Shown here: positions 25,394 through 32,411 of the stretch, one piece after another
Layout of the letters: every line of letters begins with the position of its first letter
How positions within the stretch are numbered: the first letter of the stretch is position 1
NCBI GenBank assembly: GCA_025463745.1
Contig: JAODBB010000129.1
Location: 1 to 32,411 of the forward strand
From: Subtercola sp.
Lineage (GTDB): Bacteria; Actinomycetota; Actinomycetes; Actinomycetales; Microbacteriaceae
Length of the DNA stretch: 32,411 nucleotides
Reading direction: 5' to 3'
Program-made: the position numbers and the translations under genes
The notes under the pieces: generated by a model
Told to the model about the DNA's origin: nothing
Databases searched by the model: none
The model's input: the letters and a program-made list of their open reading frames with translations, nothing else

Positions 25394-26563
25394 ATGTCCG
25401 GCGTCTCTCTTGCTCGTCTCAGTAAGCGTTATAGCGGTGCGGCTTCGGCTGCAGTGCAGTCATTGGATCTCGATATCGCTCCGGGCGAGTTCGTGACCCT
25501 ATTGGGGCCCTCGGGGTGTGGCAAGACCACGACTCTGCGGATGATCGCGGGCCTGGAAGTGCCCACCGGGGGTGAGATCTCGATCAACGACCGTTTGGTG
25601 TTCTCCAAGGAACGCTCCGTTTTCGTGCCGCCGGAGAAACGCGGAATCGGCATGGTGTTTCAAAGCTATGCACTCTGGCCGCACATGTCGGTGAAGTCCA
25701 CCGTCGGCTATCCGTTGAAGCTGGCCAAGACACCGAAGCCGGAACGCGACCGGCGCATCGCCGAGATGCTCGACCGGGTTCACCTGGCTGATCGGGCCGA
25801 TGACGCCGCAGTCGCCCTGTCAGGCGGTCAGCAGCAGCGGGTCGCTCTGGCCCGGGCGATGGCCGGCGGATCCTCCCTGGTGCTGTTCGATGAGCCACTG
25901 TCGAACCTGGACGTGAAACTGCGTTATGCAATGCGGGTGCAGATCCGTGAACTCCACGACGAACTCGGCACCACCTCGGTCTACGTCACTCACGACCAGG
26001 AAGAGGCCATCGCTCTGGCCGACCGCGTCGTGGTGATGAACATCGGCCGGATCGAACAGATCGGTACCGCCCAGCAGGTCTACACGAAACCCATCAACGC
26101 GTTCGTGGCCGACTTCATGGGCTTCCAGAACATTTTGCCCGCCACCGTGGTCACCGTCGGCGGCGCAACCGCGACCGTCGAGTTGAACGGCATCGGCGCC
26201 CGTATCGACGTGATCAACGACCGGATGCTGCACCAAGGCGACGCCCTGCTGGTGGCCTTCCGCGCCAGCCATGTCGAACTAGAACTCAGCGACACCCCCG
26301 CGCCAGGATCCATCCCAGGATTCATCCACACCGTCACCTACCTGGGCTCGACTCTGCGCGTACTCATCAACGTGAAGGGCGGTGTGATCCGCGCACAGGT
26401 CGACGAACGCGACTTCGGCCGCTACGGCCCCGACGACTTCGCCCAAGGCCACCCCGTGAACATCACCCTCTCCCCCGGACAGATCCTCTCCCTCCCCGCT
26501 CCAGGCCAAAAAGTGCACACCGAACCCGAACGCCTCACCTCACTCGTCAGTACCATGCAGTAA
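25394..26563 (+). CDS. ABC transporter ATP-binding protein (PotA/FbpC type)
   Basis: 389 aa. Nucleotide-binding domain with Walker A GPSGCGKTT (about 40-48), Q-loop FQSYALWPHM, signature LSGGQQQRVALARAM, Walker B LVLFDEP and switch His in VTHDQEEA. The C-terminal 130 residues form a TOBE-type regulatory domain (FMGFQNILPATVV, LLVAFRASHVEL). The start ATG 25394 is the first that gives the usual N-terminus; the frame upstream overlaps the lipoprotein gene. It energises the double permease of the same operon. Whether it also serves the ATPase-less sugar transporter upstream cannot be told. Confidence 0.92.
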   Translation: MSGVSLARLSKRYSGAASAAVQSLDLDIAPGEFVTLLGPSGCGKTTTLRMIAGLEVPTGGEISINDRLVFSKERSVFVPPEKRGIGMVFQSYALWPHMSVKSTVGYPLKLAKTPKPERDRRIAEMLDRVHLADRADDAAVALSGGQQQRVALARAMAGGSSLVLFDEPLSNLDVKLRYAMRVQIRELHDELGTTSVYVTHDQEEAIALADRVVVMNIGRIEQIGTAQQVYTKPINAFVADFMGFQNILPATVVTVGGATATVELNGIGARIDVINDRMLHQGDALLVAFRASHVELELSDTPAPGSIPGFIHTVTYLGSTLRVLINVKGGVIRAQVDERDFGRYGPDDFAQGHPVNITLSPGQILSLPAPGQKVHTEPERLTSLVSTMQ

Positions 26564-26576
26564 CCGCCCAGAGCCG

Positions 26577-26593
26577 ACGCCGCATGACGGCGT
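26577..26593 (+). terminator. Short hairpin after the ATPase gene
   Basis: ACGCCG (26577-26582) pairs with CGGCGT (26588-26593) around CATGA. No T-run; a weak terminator at best. Confidence 0.3.
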
Positions 26594-26610
26594 GCAGAGC
26601 GCGCCAACTC

Positions 26611-26637
26611 TTGGCACTCGAACAACGAGAGTGTTAA
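26611..26637. promoter_or_regulatory. CIRCE element (HrcA operator)
   Basis: TTGGCACTC (26611-26619), exactly nine bases, then GAGTGTTAA (26629-26637). The HrcA-site consensus is TTAGCACTC-N9-GAGTGCTAA; each arm differs at one base. It overlaps a promoter, as is usual for CIRCE. Confidence 0.85.
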
Positions 26638-26640
26638 ACT
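26611..26640 (+). promoter_or_regulatory. Promoter inside the CIRCE element
   Basis: -35 TTGGCA (26611-26616), an 18-bp spacer and -10 TAAACT (26635-26640). Both hexamers are part of the inverted repeat, so bound HrcA would exclude RNA polymerase. Confidence 0.6.
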
Positions 26641-26666
26641 TCTTCGCAGAAATTGAATCACCAATC

Positions 26667-26744
26667 ATGCCGAAAAAAGGGGAAGCTGTGCGGGCCGGCA
26701 GGGGCTCGACCGCTTGCTCGCCCCCGCAAGGAATGCGCAGATGA
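26667..26744 (+). CDS. Possible 25-aa leader ORF coupled to the phosphoribosyltransferase
   Basis: ATG at 26667 begins MPKKGEAVRAGRGST and ends with TGA at 26742-26744, overlapping the next start as ATGA. It has no Shine-Dalgarno. It could be a leader peptide, the remnant of a lost heat-shock gene, or chance. No family is recognised. Confidence 0.2.
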   Translation: MPKKGEAVRAGRGSTACSPPQGMRR

Positions 26745-27463
26745 AGCGCTTTTTTGACCGCCGAGAGGCTGGCCGAGCGTTGGCTGACCTACTTGTCTCG
26801 TACCGGAACACAGATGCGGTGGTGCTCGGGCTGCCGCGAGGCGGCGTTATTGTCGCGACTGAGGTCGCGTTCGGTCTTGGACTACCGCTTGATGTTATCG
26901 TGGTGCGTAAGCTCGGCCTGCCCGTGATGCCGGAAGTCGCCATGGGGGCGATCGCTGAGGGCGCGGTCGACTACCTCAATCGGGATCTGATCGAGCGCTG
27001 CGGTGTGACAGACGACGAGGTTGACGGAGTCGAGCGGATTCAGCGCGGCATCCTCGAGTCTCGTAGCAGTCTCTTCCGCCATGGGAGAACCCGCGTTGAC
27101 CTGAACGGTCGAACCGCCATTGTTGTCGATGATGGCATCGCCACGGGCGCCACGGCTCGTGTCGCCTGCCAGTCCGCGAGAAAACGAGGCGCCCGCGATG
27201 TTGTTCTTGCCGCGCCTGTGGCCGCATCCGACACTATCGACACATTCACCGAAGCAGACAGCATCGCCTGCTGCATCGTCGTACCCCATTTCGCGGCCGT
27301 CGGCGACCACTACGTGCAATTCCCCCAGGTGACGAACGACGAAGTCATCGCAGAGCTCGACCGCGCTGATTCACTCGCTCAGGTCGAGTTCGGCCACGCA
27401 ACTCCCGACAACCGCAGCATTTCTCCACAATCGCAGCAGACAGAAGGCCCCACTTCCGCATGA
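26741..27463 (+). CDS. Type I phosphoribosyltransferase domain protein
   Basis: 240 aa from ATG 26741 (MKRFFDRREAGRALADLL); a TTG at 26714 would add nine residues. The PRPP-binding loop is VVDDGIATGAT, and the N-terminal VVLGLPRGGVIVATEVAFGL with DVIVVRKLG supplies the substrate side. This matches the stand-alone actinobacterial PRTase-like proteins of unknown substrate, often linked to stress or dormancy genes. It lies behind a CIRCE element and so should be induced by heat or protein damage through HrcA. The last codons (EGPTSA, stop) lie inside the left direct repeat of the integrated element, in the stem of the former tRNA terminator. Confidence 0.85.
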   Translation: MKRFFDRREAGRALADLLVSYRNTDAVVLGLPRGGVIVATEVAFGLGLPLDVIVVRKLGLPVMPEVAMGAIAEGAVDYLNRDLIERCGVTDDEVDGVERIQRGILESRSSLFRHGRTRVDLNGRTAIVVDDGIATGATARVACQSARKRGARDVVLAAPVAASDTIDTFTEADSIACCIVVPHFAAVGDHYVQFPQVTNDEVIAELDRADSLAQVEFGHATPDNRSISPQSQQTEGPTSA

Positions 27464-27513
27464 ACAGGGAAGGAGGGCCTTCGAGCTGAGTACCCCCAGA
27501 GGGACCCGAACTC
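27444..27513 (+). repeat. Left attachment-site repeat (attL), tRNA 3'-end copy
   Basis: 70 bp that match 30336-30407 in the same orientation with five mismatches and a 2-nt gap. It includes the tRNA terminator hairpin and the last part of the tRNA (T-arm and acceptor strand). A 19-bp block, TGAGTACCCCCAGAGGGAC (27487-27505), is identical to 30381-30399 and is the likely crossover core. Confidence 0.85.
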
Positions 27514-27534
27514 CAAACCCCGACTTTCTGGCAC

Positions 27535-28718
27535 GTGAATACGAGGCAACTTCCCCGGAATTACGCGGATTTTGAGTCTCATGATGAGGGCCTAAATCAC
27601 CCTAGATTCAATCAAGTGTGTCCAATATGTGTCCAAAAACAGGCTCAGTCGGCGAGCCCTAAAAAGACCATGACGAGGCGCTCGAGGTCGACCAGCTGGG
27701 TCGGAGAAAGCCGACCGATTCGCTGCGTCGCGGTTGACCGCCGCACCGTCGTGAGCTTGTCGACTATGATCCAGCTCGCCGTATCCAGACCACTCAGCTC
27801 GTCCGGCTCGATTCGAATTCGCATCTGGCTACAGCACCAAACGCATCTGAAGCCGAGCAGCCTCGACCCAATCCAACGCGCCTACCGACTTCACGTGGCG
27901 CCGCTTTGGGCCGAGCGAGCGGTCGGCGGAATCAGGCCCAGCGAGGTGCAAGCGTGGGTAACAGAGCTGAGTAGCCGCAAGAGCGCATCGGTCGTACTAC
28001 GCGCCCACGGTGTGCTCGCATCCATTCTTGACTCCGCCGTTGCCGACAGGCGGATGCTCGCAAATCCAGCCCGAGGAGTGAACCTCCCGCGCAAGACGCC
28101 AAAACGTCGGGTCTACCTCACGCACGAGCAGGTAGACCGTTTGGCTGCCGAATGCGGCCAGAACGAAACGCTCGTGCTCTTCCTCGCCTACACCGGACTG
28201 CGGTGGGGTGAGGCGATTGGGATGCGAGTCGGCTCGCTCGACACACTTCGCCGCCGTGTTCTGGTTCAGGAGAACGCACCACGAGTCGGCGGCCGAATTA
28301 TCGTCGGCACTCCGAAAGGGCACGAAGCTCGAAGCGTGCCTATCCCTCATTTCTCGCCGAGCCGCTGGCGCGGTTTTGCGAAGGAAAGTCCCGCGAGCAG
28401 CTCGTGCTCGGTGACGGCAACACGCATCTCGGAACTCCATCATCCCGAGACGGTTGGTACGAGTACGCGATTCGCCGGCTGCAGAAGGACGATTCGTCGT
28501 TCCCTCGCATCACGCTGCACGACCTCAGACACACTGCCGCCAGCCTGGCGATCAGTGCAGGAGCCAACGTGAAGGCCGTGCAACGGATGCTCGGGCACAA
28601 GTCAGCCGCTATGACCCTCGACACCTACGCAGACCTTTTCGACGACGACCTCGACGCGGTTGCCGATGCCCTCGACCAGGCTCGGTCTCGGTCGAGGAAT
28701 TTCAACGCCGCAGGATGA
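27535..28718 (+). pseudogene. Tyrosine recombinase/integrase, frameshifted and N-terminally degraded
   Basis: The central domain (THLKPSSLDPIQRAYRLHVA to IRPSEVQAWVTEL) and first half of the catalytic domain, including the active Arg in LAYTGLRWGEAIGMRVG, lie in one frame up to about 28350. The remainder, with LHDLRHTAAS (His-x-x-Arg), MLGHKSAAMTLDTYADL (His and the Tyr nucleophile), continues in another frame to 28718. Restoring one base near 28350-28353 (CATTTCTCGCC) would rejoin them. The N-terminal arm-binding domain (27535-27800) is not recognisable. All catalytic residues thus survive but not in one frame. It follows attL directly, as phage and island integrases do. Confidence 0.85.
27617..27636. 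repeat. Integrase arm-type repeats, left end
   Basis: TGTGTCCAA occurs twice (27617-27625 and 27628-27636), 11 bp apart. The same word recurs near the right end. They are placed as arm sites for a tyrosine integrase. Confidence 0.6.
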
Positions 28719-28791
28719 TCCGTCCGTCAAATTGTTCGATGGCTAACCCGACGGCTCTAAGATCCTCCATCCAGACCCCCGCGCATCGGCT

Positions 28792-29496
28792 CTACGACGG
28801 GTAAGGGTAAAAATCTTCGAACCTTGACTTGACGACGGCGAAATGCCGAACCTCCTGCGAAAGGCCCGCCGCGATGATTCTCCCTTCTCGCACATACGTG
28901 TCGTGCTGGTCGGCCGAATCCCATGCCATCTCTCTGGCGAAATGGATTTCCCAGTGTTCATACCAACGACGAATACTTTGGGTCAGTTCGCGCGAAAGGC
29001 TGAGCGCCTTGGCGCTAGTGAGCCCGCCAACTTCCCAAATCGTCGCGTAGGAACCATAGTCTGGAAAAAACCGTATCGTGCGGCGTTCTGCCGGATCGGA
29101 GACGGGTGCCGTGGTTTGGCGTCGTCGAATATAGAAGCGGGCTCTCGTGAGTTTCTCAAGGGCATCCACCGCCTCTTCATCGACACGAGGTGAGCCCGAT
29201 ACGAACCGAGTGACGAGTTTTACATCTGACCTCGCCAACAAGGCCGGATCTAGTCGGGCAGGAAACAATTTGACGAGGTCCACTAAATAGGTGGCACCGC
29301 CGTCGTCCGCGAACCAACCACCGCGATCCGGAAACGGAAAGTCAGTATGGAGTCTCTTCAGGACAGCCGCGCCGACTCTAACCGTCTTCCAGCTTCTCGA
29401 GAAGATGAATACGCACGTGCGACGTTCACCGTCGGAGAAACTGTCATCAGACGTCTGGCTGCCGATCCGGCTCAGATCACCTACTCGAGTATGCAT
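28792..29496 (-). CDS. Hypothetical protein of the integrated element
   Basis: 234 aa, no family recognised with confidence. There is no signal peptide or membrane helix. Features are an acidic/aromatic middle (DFPFPDRGGWFADDGGATYLVDL), a basic stretch ARFYIRRRQT, and a C-terminal WYEHWEIHFAREMAWDSADQ followed by YVREGRIIAAGLSQEVRHF. The last pattern (aromatic, Glu-Gly, Leu-Ala-type helix, Glu) is reminiscent of small actinobacterial immunity-like proteins, but that is only a resemblance. Start uncertain: GTG 29499 and ATG 29496 are adjacent and have a poor Shine-Dalgarno. Codon use is less GC3-rich than the chromosome, including TTA, which fits foreign origin. Confidence 0.55.
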   Translation of the reverse strand: MHTRVGDLSRIGSQTSDDSFSDGERRTCVFIFSRSWKTVRVGAAVLKRLHTDFPFPDRGGWFADDGGATYLVDLVKLFPARLDPALLARSDVKLVTRFVSGSPRVDEEAVDALEKLTRARFYIRRRQTTAPVSDPAERRTIRFFPDYGSYATIWEVGGLTSAKALSLSRELTQSIRRWYEHWEIHFAREMAWDSADQHDTYVREGRIIAAGLSQEVRHFAVVKSRFEDFYPYPS

Positions 29497-29646
29497 CACC
29501 TTCAGCGTATCTCGACTGGAACTTTTGGGGTCGCGTAGAAAGCACGACAGGTTGTTTACTTCATCGGCAAGCCATCAGGGAGAGTCCCTCCGTAGTAGCC
29601 ACGTACGTTGGACACAAATTGCCAGCGGTCGCGAGGATGACAATTT

Positions 29647-30223
29647 TCAGTCGACGTCGATACTCATAGCAAAGTAGGACCACGGAGGCGTCGCCTCGGG
29701 ATCGAACCGAGACATCTCGTAGTATTGGTCGTCTCGAGGTCCGAACTCATGGCTGAAGTAATCGAGGAGCGTTTTCCCGTAAAAGATGACATCGGTCTGC
29801 CAAACCGAGAAAACGGGAGCACCGGGCGGTTGAGGCGCTGCCGCCATGTAACGATGTCCCCAAAGCGGGATGAGTGTTGGCCATTTTCGAATCTCCAGCT
29901 CCGCGTGAGCGAGCGCTGCGTCGATGCCTTCGGGGTCGCGTTCCCCATGAGCGCGGCCAGAATGCATTGTTCTCGACGTCGAACAATGCGCCCTCGATCG
30001 GCCAGTTCAATTTACTTTGCAGTCGCTCCTCGGAGTCATCACGCCAGCGAATCCAACTGTCGCCGACAGGAGTGACTTTCGAGAGAAATTCTCGGTGGTC
30101 AGGGTTGAAGCGAATCTCGAACCGTTGCTCGGTGGATTCAAGTTCACCTTCGGACATTCCCTCGTCAAAGCTGACTCCAAGGCGGCTCAGTAAGGCGATA
30201 CTTTCGTCGACCAGTTCGCTCAT
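29647..30223 (-). pseudogene. SMI1/KNR4 (SUKH)-type protein, frameshifted
   Basis: The N-terminal part is MSELVDESIALLSRLGVSFD, then EGELESTEQRFEIRFNPDHREFL and LNWPIEGALFDVENNAFW. This has the shape of the SMI1/KNR4 fold, which includes many immunity proteins of toxin systems. The rest, LAHAELEIRKWPTLIPLWGH, PVFSVWQTDVIFYGKTLLDY and beyond, reads in another frame. Removing one base from the run of four G (29932-29935 on the plus strand) rejoins the frames and gives a full-length protein of about 190 aa. The break may be a real mutation or a homopolymer sequencing error. No toxin partner is nearby. Confidence 0.75.
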
Positions 30224-30291
30224 GCGGTCAATGATATTGGGCTCAGTTCACTCACCATTACGAGCATGAATGACAGACCCTCGAAATAAAG

Positions 30292-30312
30292 TATGTCCAA
30301 AAATGTGTCCAA
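30292..30312. repeat. Integrase arm-type repeats, right end
   Basis: TATGTCCAA (30292-30300) and TGTGTCCAA (30304-30312), 12 bp apart, repeat the left-end word in the same orientation, just inside attR. Confidence 0.6.
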
Positions 30313-30335
30313 AACGCCATATTTGGAGAAAGCAA

Positions 30336-30375
30336 AAGGCCCCACTTCCGCATGAATAAAGGGAAGTAGGGCCTT
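30336..30375 (-). terminator. Terminator of the tRNA gene
   Basis: On the minus strand AAGGCCCTACTTCC (30375-30362) pairs with GGAAGTGGGGCCTT (30349-30336) with one mismatch. A TTTT run follows, about 10 bp after the tRNA 3' end. Confidence 0.8.
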
Positions 30376-30407
30376 CGAGTTGAGTACCCCCAGAGGGACT
30401 CGAACCC
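30336..30407 (+). repeat. Right attachment-site repeat (attR) at the intact tRNA
   Basis: 72 bp, the partner of 27444-27513. It contains the tRNA terminator and the 3' part of the intact tRNA gene, so the element entered the tRNA 3' end and left the gene whole on this side. Confidence 0.85.
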
Positions 30408-30458
30408 TCACTGTGTCGATTTTAAGTCGACTGCCTCTGCCGATTGGGCTATGGGGGC
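30385..30458 (-). tRNA. tRNA with anticodon UAA (Leu, codon UUA), class I shape
   Basis: 74 nt, no encoded CCA. Acceptor GCCCCCA pairs with TGGGGGT (one G-T pair). The D-arm is GCC/GGC around CAATCGGCAGA. The anticodon arm is GTCGA-CTTAAAA-TCGAC with anticodon TAA (30424-30422). The T-arm is GAGGG-TTCGAGT-CCCTC. The variable loop is only ACAGT, five bases, whereas leucine tRNAs normally carry a long variable arm. The cloverleaf is otherwise good. Integration target of the element to the left. Confidence 0.88.
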
Positions 30459-30466
30459 GCCTGACT

Positions 30467-31873
30467 CTACTCTTTCGAGACGGGGCCGCCTACCGGCACA
30501 GGCGCGCCGATCGGGGCCGGATGCCCGCCCGAAACCGGCTCGGCGGCCACGGCCGGTCGCGGGCGCGACGCGAACTCTTCGAATGCCGCGCGCGGGTGCA
30601 CGCGTGCTTCGAGCGAGACGATGTCGCGGCCGAGGAAGAAGTTGAGCACCCAGCCCGAGATGACCCGGAGTTTACGTTCCCAGCTGGGCATCGCGAGCCC
30701 GTGGTAGCCGCGGTGCATGAACCAGGCCGGAAGACCGGTGACGCCGATCTTGCCTGACTGGAACGCACCCACGCCCACGCCGAGGCCGGCGACGGCGCCC
30801 ATGTTCTTGTGGAAGTAGTCTTTGACGTCTTCGCCACGCAGTTCGGCAACGAGGTTCTTCGCGAGCAGCTTGCCCTGACGAACCGCATGCTGAGCGTTCG
30901 GCACGCAGTAGCCGCCCACGCCGCCGCCACTGAGGTCGGGCACGGCCGAGACATCGCCGGCACCCCAGGCGTCGATGACGATCTCGTCGTTCTCATCGTG
31001 TACCCGCAGGTCGGGGCGCACGCGCAGACGACCGCGTTCCTCGACGGGCAGGTCGGTGTTCTTCAGCATCGGGCTGGCCATGACACCCGCCGTCCACACG
31101 ACGGTGTCGCTCTCGAACGATTCGCCGGTGGAGAGTTCGATGACTCCCCCGACAGCCGACTTCAGCTGTGTGTCGAGGTGGATCTCGGCACCACGCTCGG
31201 CGAGGTTCTTGATGACCCAGTCGGCCGTCTTTATCGAAACCTCAGGCATGATGCGACCCATTGCCTCGATGAGGTGGAAGTGGGTGTCTTCGAATTCGAG
31301 TTCGGGGTACTTGTCGAGCAGAGCGCTGGCGAATGAACGCATTTCGCCGAAGATCTCGATGCCGGCGAATCCGCCCCCCACCACCACGAAAGTGAGCAGA
31401 CGGTCGCGCTCGGGGCCTTCGGGCAGCTGGGCGGCCTTGTCGAAGTTGGTGAGGATGCGGTCGCGGATGGCGATGGCCTCTTCGATGGTCTTCAGGCCGA
31501 TGGCCTCATCGGCGACACCTGGAATCGGGAAGGTGCGTGACACGGCACCCGCAGTGATGACGATGATGTCGTACTCGAGTTCGTACTGCTCGCCCGCGGT
31601 GGGCAGAATCGTGACCGACTTCGCGGCGTGGGAGATGTGCTCGACTGTGCCCGCGATGACGTGGGTGCTCTTGAGGTGACGGCGAAGCGACACCACCGCG
31701 TGACGCGGTTCGATCGACCCTGACGCGACCTCCGGCAAGAACGGCTGGTAGGTCATGTAGGGCAGAGGGTCGACGACAGTGACCTCCGCCTCGCCTGCGC
31801 GAAGCCATTTTTCAAGCTTCCAAGCGGTGTAGAAGCCGGCGTAACCGCCGCCGACGATCAGGATTTTGGGCAC
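30467..31873 (-). CDS. ndh: Type II NADH dehydrogenase (NDH-2)
   Basis: 468-aa peripheral membrane FAD enzyme that passes electrons from NADH to menaquinone without proton pumping. FAD Rossmann motif ILIVGGGYAGFYTAWKLE at the N-terminus, with VTVVDPLPYMTYQPFLPEV next, the NDH-2 signature. Second Rossmann for NADH: FVVVGGGFAGIEIFGE. The FAD closing motif is AWGAGDVSAVPD, with the AQHAVRQGK quinone-side helix. The C-terminal amphipathic or hydrophobic segment (WVLNFFLGRDIVSLE) fits membrane attachment, and a Pro/Val-rich tail follows. I chose GTG 31873 (MPKILIVGGG) because GAGGAG lies 10 bp upstream, inside the frame that begins at ATG 31906. Confidence 0.93.
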   Translation of the reverse strand: MPKILIVGGGYAGFYTAWKLEKWLRAGEAEVTVVDPLPYMTYQPFLPEVASGSIEPRHAVVSLRRHLKSTHVIAGTVEHISHAAKSVTILPTAGEQYELEYDIIVITAGAVSRTFPIPGVADEAIGLKTIEEAIAIRDRILTNFDKAAQLPEGPERDRLLTFVVVGGGFAGIEIFGEMRSFASALLDKYPELEFEDTHFHLIEAMGRIMPEVSIKTADWVIKNLAERGAEIHLDTQLKSAVGGVIELSTGESFESDTVVWTAGVMASPMLKNTDLPVEERGRLRVRPDLRVHDENDEIVIDAWGAGDVSAVPDLSGGGVGGYCVPNAQHAVRQGKLLAKNLVAELRGEDVKDYFHKNMGAVAGLGVGVGAFQSGKIGVTGLPAWFMHRGYHGLAMPSWERKLRVISGWVLNFFLGRDIVSLEARVHPRAAFEEFASRPRPAVAAEPVSGGHPAPIGAPVPVGGPVSKE

Positions 31874-31971
31874 AGTAAAGGATCTCCTCAGTGAAGGTAT
31901 AGCCATAGGCTACTACCTCCGCAACGTGGCCCTGGAACCGGTCATCGTGCTGATGATCGACCCGGATCACG

Positions 31972-32411
31972 TCACGGAGCTGGGTGTTGGCCCGCACTGG
32001 CCTCACTACTAGGGTACTCGATGCATTGGCACACAAGCGGCGACCAGTCGCCCTGGGCGAGTGCCAGATCGCCGATCGGATTCACGCCGGGGCCGGCCGC
32101 CAGCGAATGAGCCGCCAGTGCGTGCAGGCATTTCACTCGAACAGGCATGCCGCCTGCCGAGATTCCGGCGATCTCGGGCACGATGGCGATGCTTTCGCGA
32201 TCGGCGAGATACTGCGTGTGGGCAGCCTGATACGCCTGGCGAACCGCCTCATCGGTGGCGAGGAGATCTTGCAGAACGGGCATCACCTGGGTGGCTTCGA
32301 GGTCTGACATGGCCGCCGTGGCCGCGGGGTGGCTCAGGTAGTAGAGGGTGGGAAACGGCGTGCCGTCGTCGAGGCGCGGCGCCGTCGCCACAACCGTGGG
32401 TGCGCCGCACA
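31972..32411 (-). CDS. DUF501 family protein (5' end outside window)
   Basis: The frame runs off the right edge; the visible part is 146 codons. It contains the DUF501 signature ATAPRLDDGTPFPTLYYLSHP with an upstream Cys-Gly-Ala-Pro, then VLQDLLATDEAVRQAYQAAH and QYLADRES. A GGMPVRVKCLHALAAHSLA helix and a Cys-x-Cys (VCQCIEY) close it. Cytoplasmic, of unknown biochemical function. In actinobacteria it is commonly encoded next to eno, ftsB-like and ppx genes, which would lie beyond the edge. The GTG at 32389-32391 is internal, since the conserved region continues upstream of it. Confidence 0.85.
   Translation of the reverse strand, partial: CGAPTVVATAPRLDDGTPFPTLYYLSHPAATAAMSDLEATQVMPVLQDLLATDEAVRQAYQAAHTQYLADRESIAIVPEIAGISAGGMPVRVKCLHALAAHSLAAGPGVNPIGDLALAQGDWSPLVCQCIEYPSSEASAGQHPAP

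Larger units (their letters stand above)
27514..30335. mobile_element. Decayed tRNA-integrated element (about 2.8 kb)
   Basis: The segment is bounded by attL/attR direct repeats at a tRNA 3' end and has arm-type repeats just inside both ends. The integrase starts next to attL. Inside are one broken integrase gene, one hypothetical gene and one frameshifted SUKH-type gene. Codons are visibly less GC3-biased than in the flanks. There is no replication, conjugation or structural gene, so it is a remnant or a passenger-only island. Confidence 0.8.

Noticed and set aside
24183-26563. Calling the second ABC system a ferric iron importer
   Set aside because: The architecture is shared with thiamine, phosphonate and other importers, and no iron-binding tyrosines or Fur-type box were found.

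Overview
The window looks like chromosomal DNA from a high-GC actinobacterium, most likely Microbacteriaceae. The codons are strongly GC3-biased, GTG and TTG starts are frequent, and the type II NADH dehydrogenase, DUF501 protein and membrane protease are of actinobacterial type. This placement is inferred from gene content; no database search was possible.

Layout. (1) 1-7664, housekeeping and envelope: a monooxygenase-fold fragment, a class II glutamine amidotransferase, a DHFR-family reductase, a membrane-anchored GH18 chitinase-like protein divergent from a large GT2 polysaccharide synthase, and a secreted trypsin-like protease with a cytoplasmic zinc ribbon. (2) 7729-15278, a catabolic cluster: a tightly overlapping minus-strand operon (FAH-family hydrolase, RraA-like aldolase, amidohydrolase, NifU-like protein), a GntR regulator, a second amidohydrolase, and a SnoaL-like protein plus MFS carboxylate-type transporter. 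Three of its promoters have good -35/-10 elements and carry the same 10-bp word GGTGACTTGG over the predicted transcription start. A related site precedes the regulator gene. This makes a self-contained, apparently undescribed catabolic regulon. (3) 15288-16905: two strong hairpins, then a group A flavin monooxygenase. (4) 16957-21834: a LacI-family regulator, three tandem 13-bp LacI-type operators, and a sugar-type ABC transporter (binding protein and two permeases) with no ATPase gene. (5) 22235-26563: a second ABC transporter of the ferric/spermidine/phosphonate type (fused double permease, lipoprotein, ATPase). (6) 26611-27463: a phosphoribosyltransferase gene behind a CIRCE (HrcA) element. 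(7) 27444-30407: a small decayed integrative element at the 3' end of a tRNA gene, bounded by about 70-bp direct repeats. It has paired arm-type repeats at each end, a broken tyrosine integrase, an orphan hypothetical gene and a frameshifted SMI1/KNR4 (SUKH) immunity-type gene. (8) 30385-32411: the tRNA (anticodon UAA but a short variable loop), type II NADH dehydrogenase, and a DUF501 protein running off the window.

How the parts work together. The GntR cluster probably imports an organic acid by the MFS carrier, deaminates or hydrolyses it with the amidohydrolases, and splits the product by FAH- and RraA-type C-C chemistry to central metabolites. The LacI cluster imports a sugar or oligosaccharide and must borrow an ATPase. 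The GT2/GH18 pair suggests synthesis and trimming of a surface polysaccharide. The integrated element now carries only remnants.
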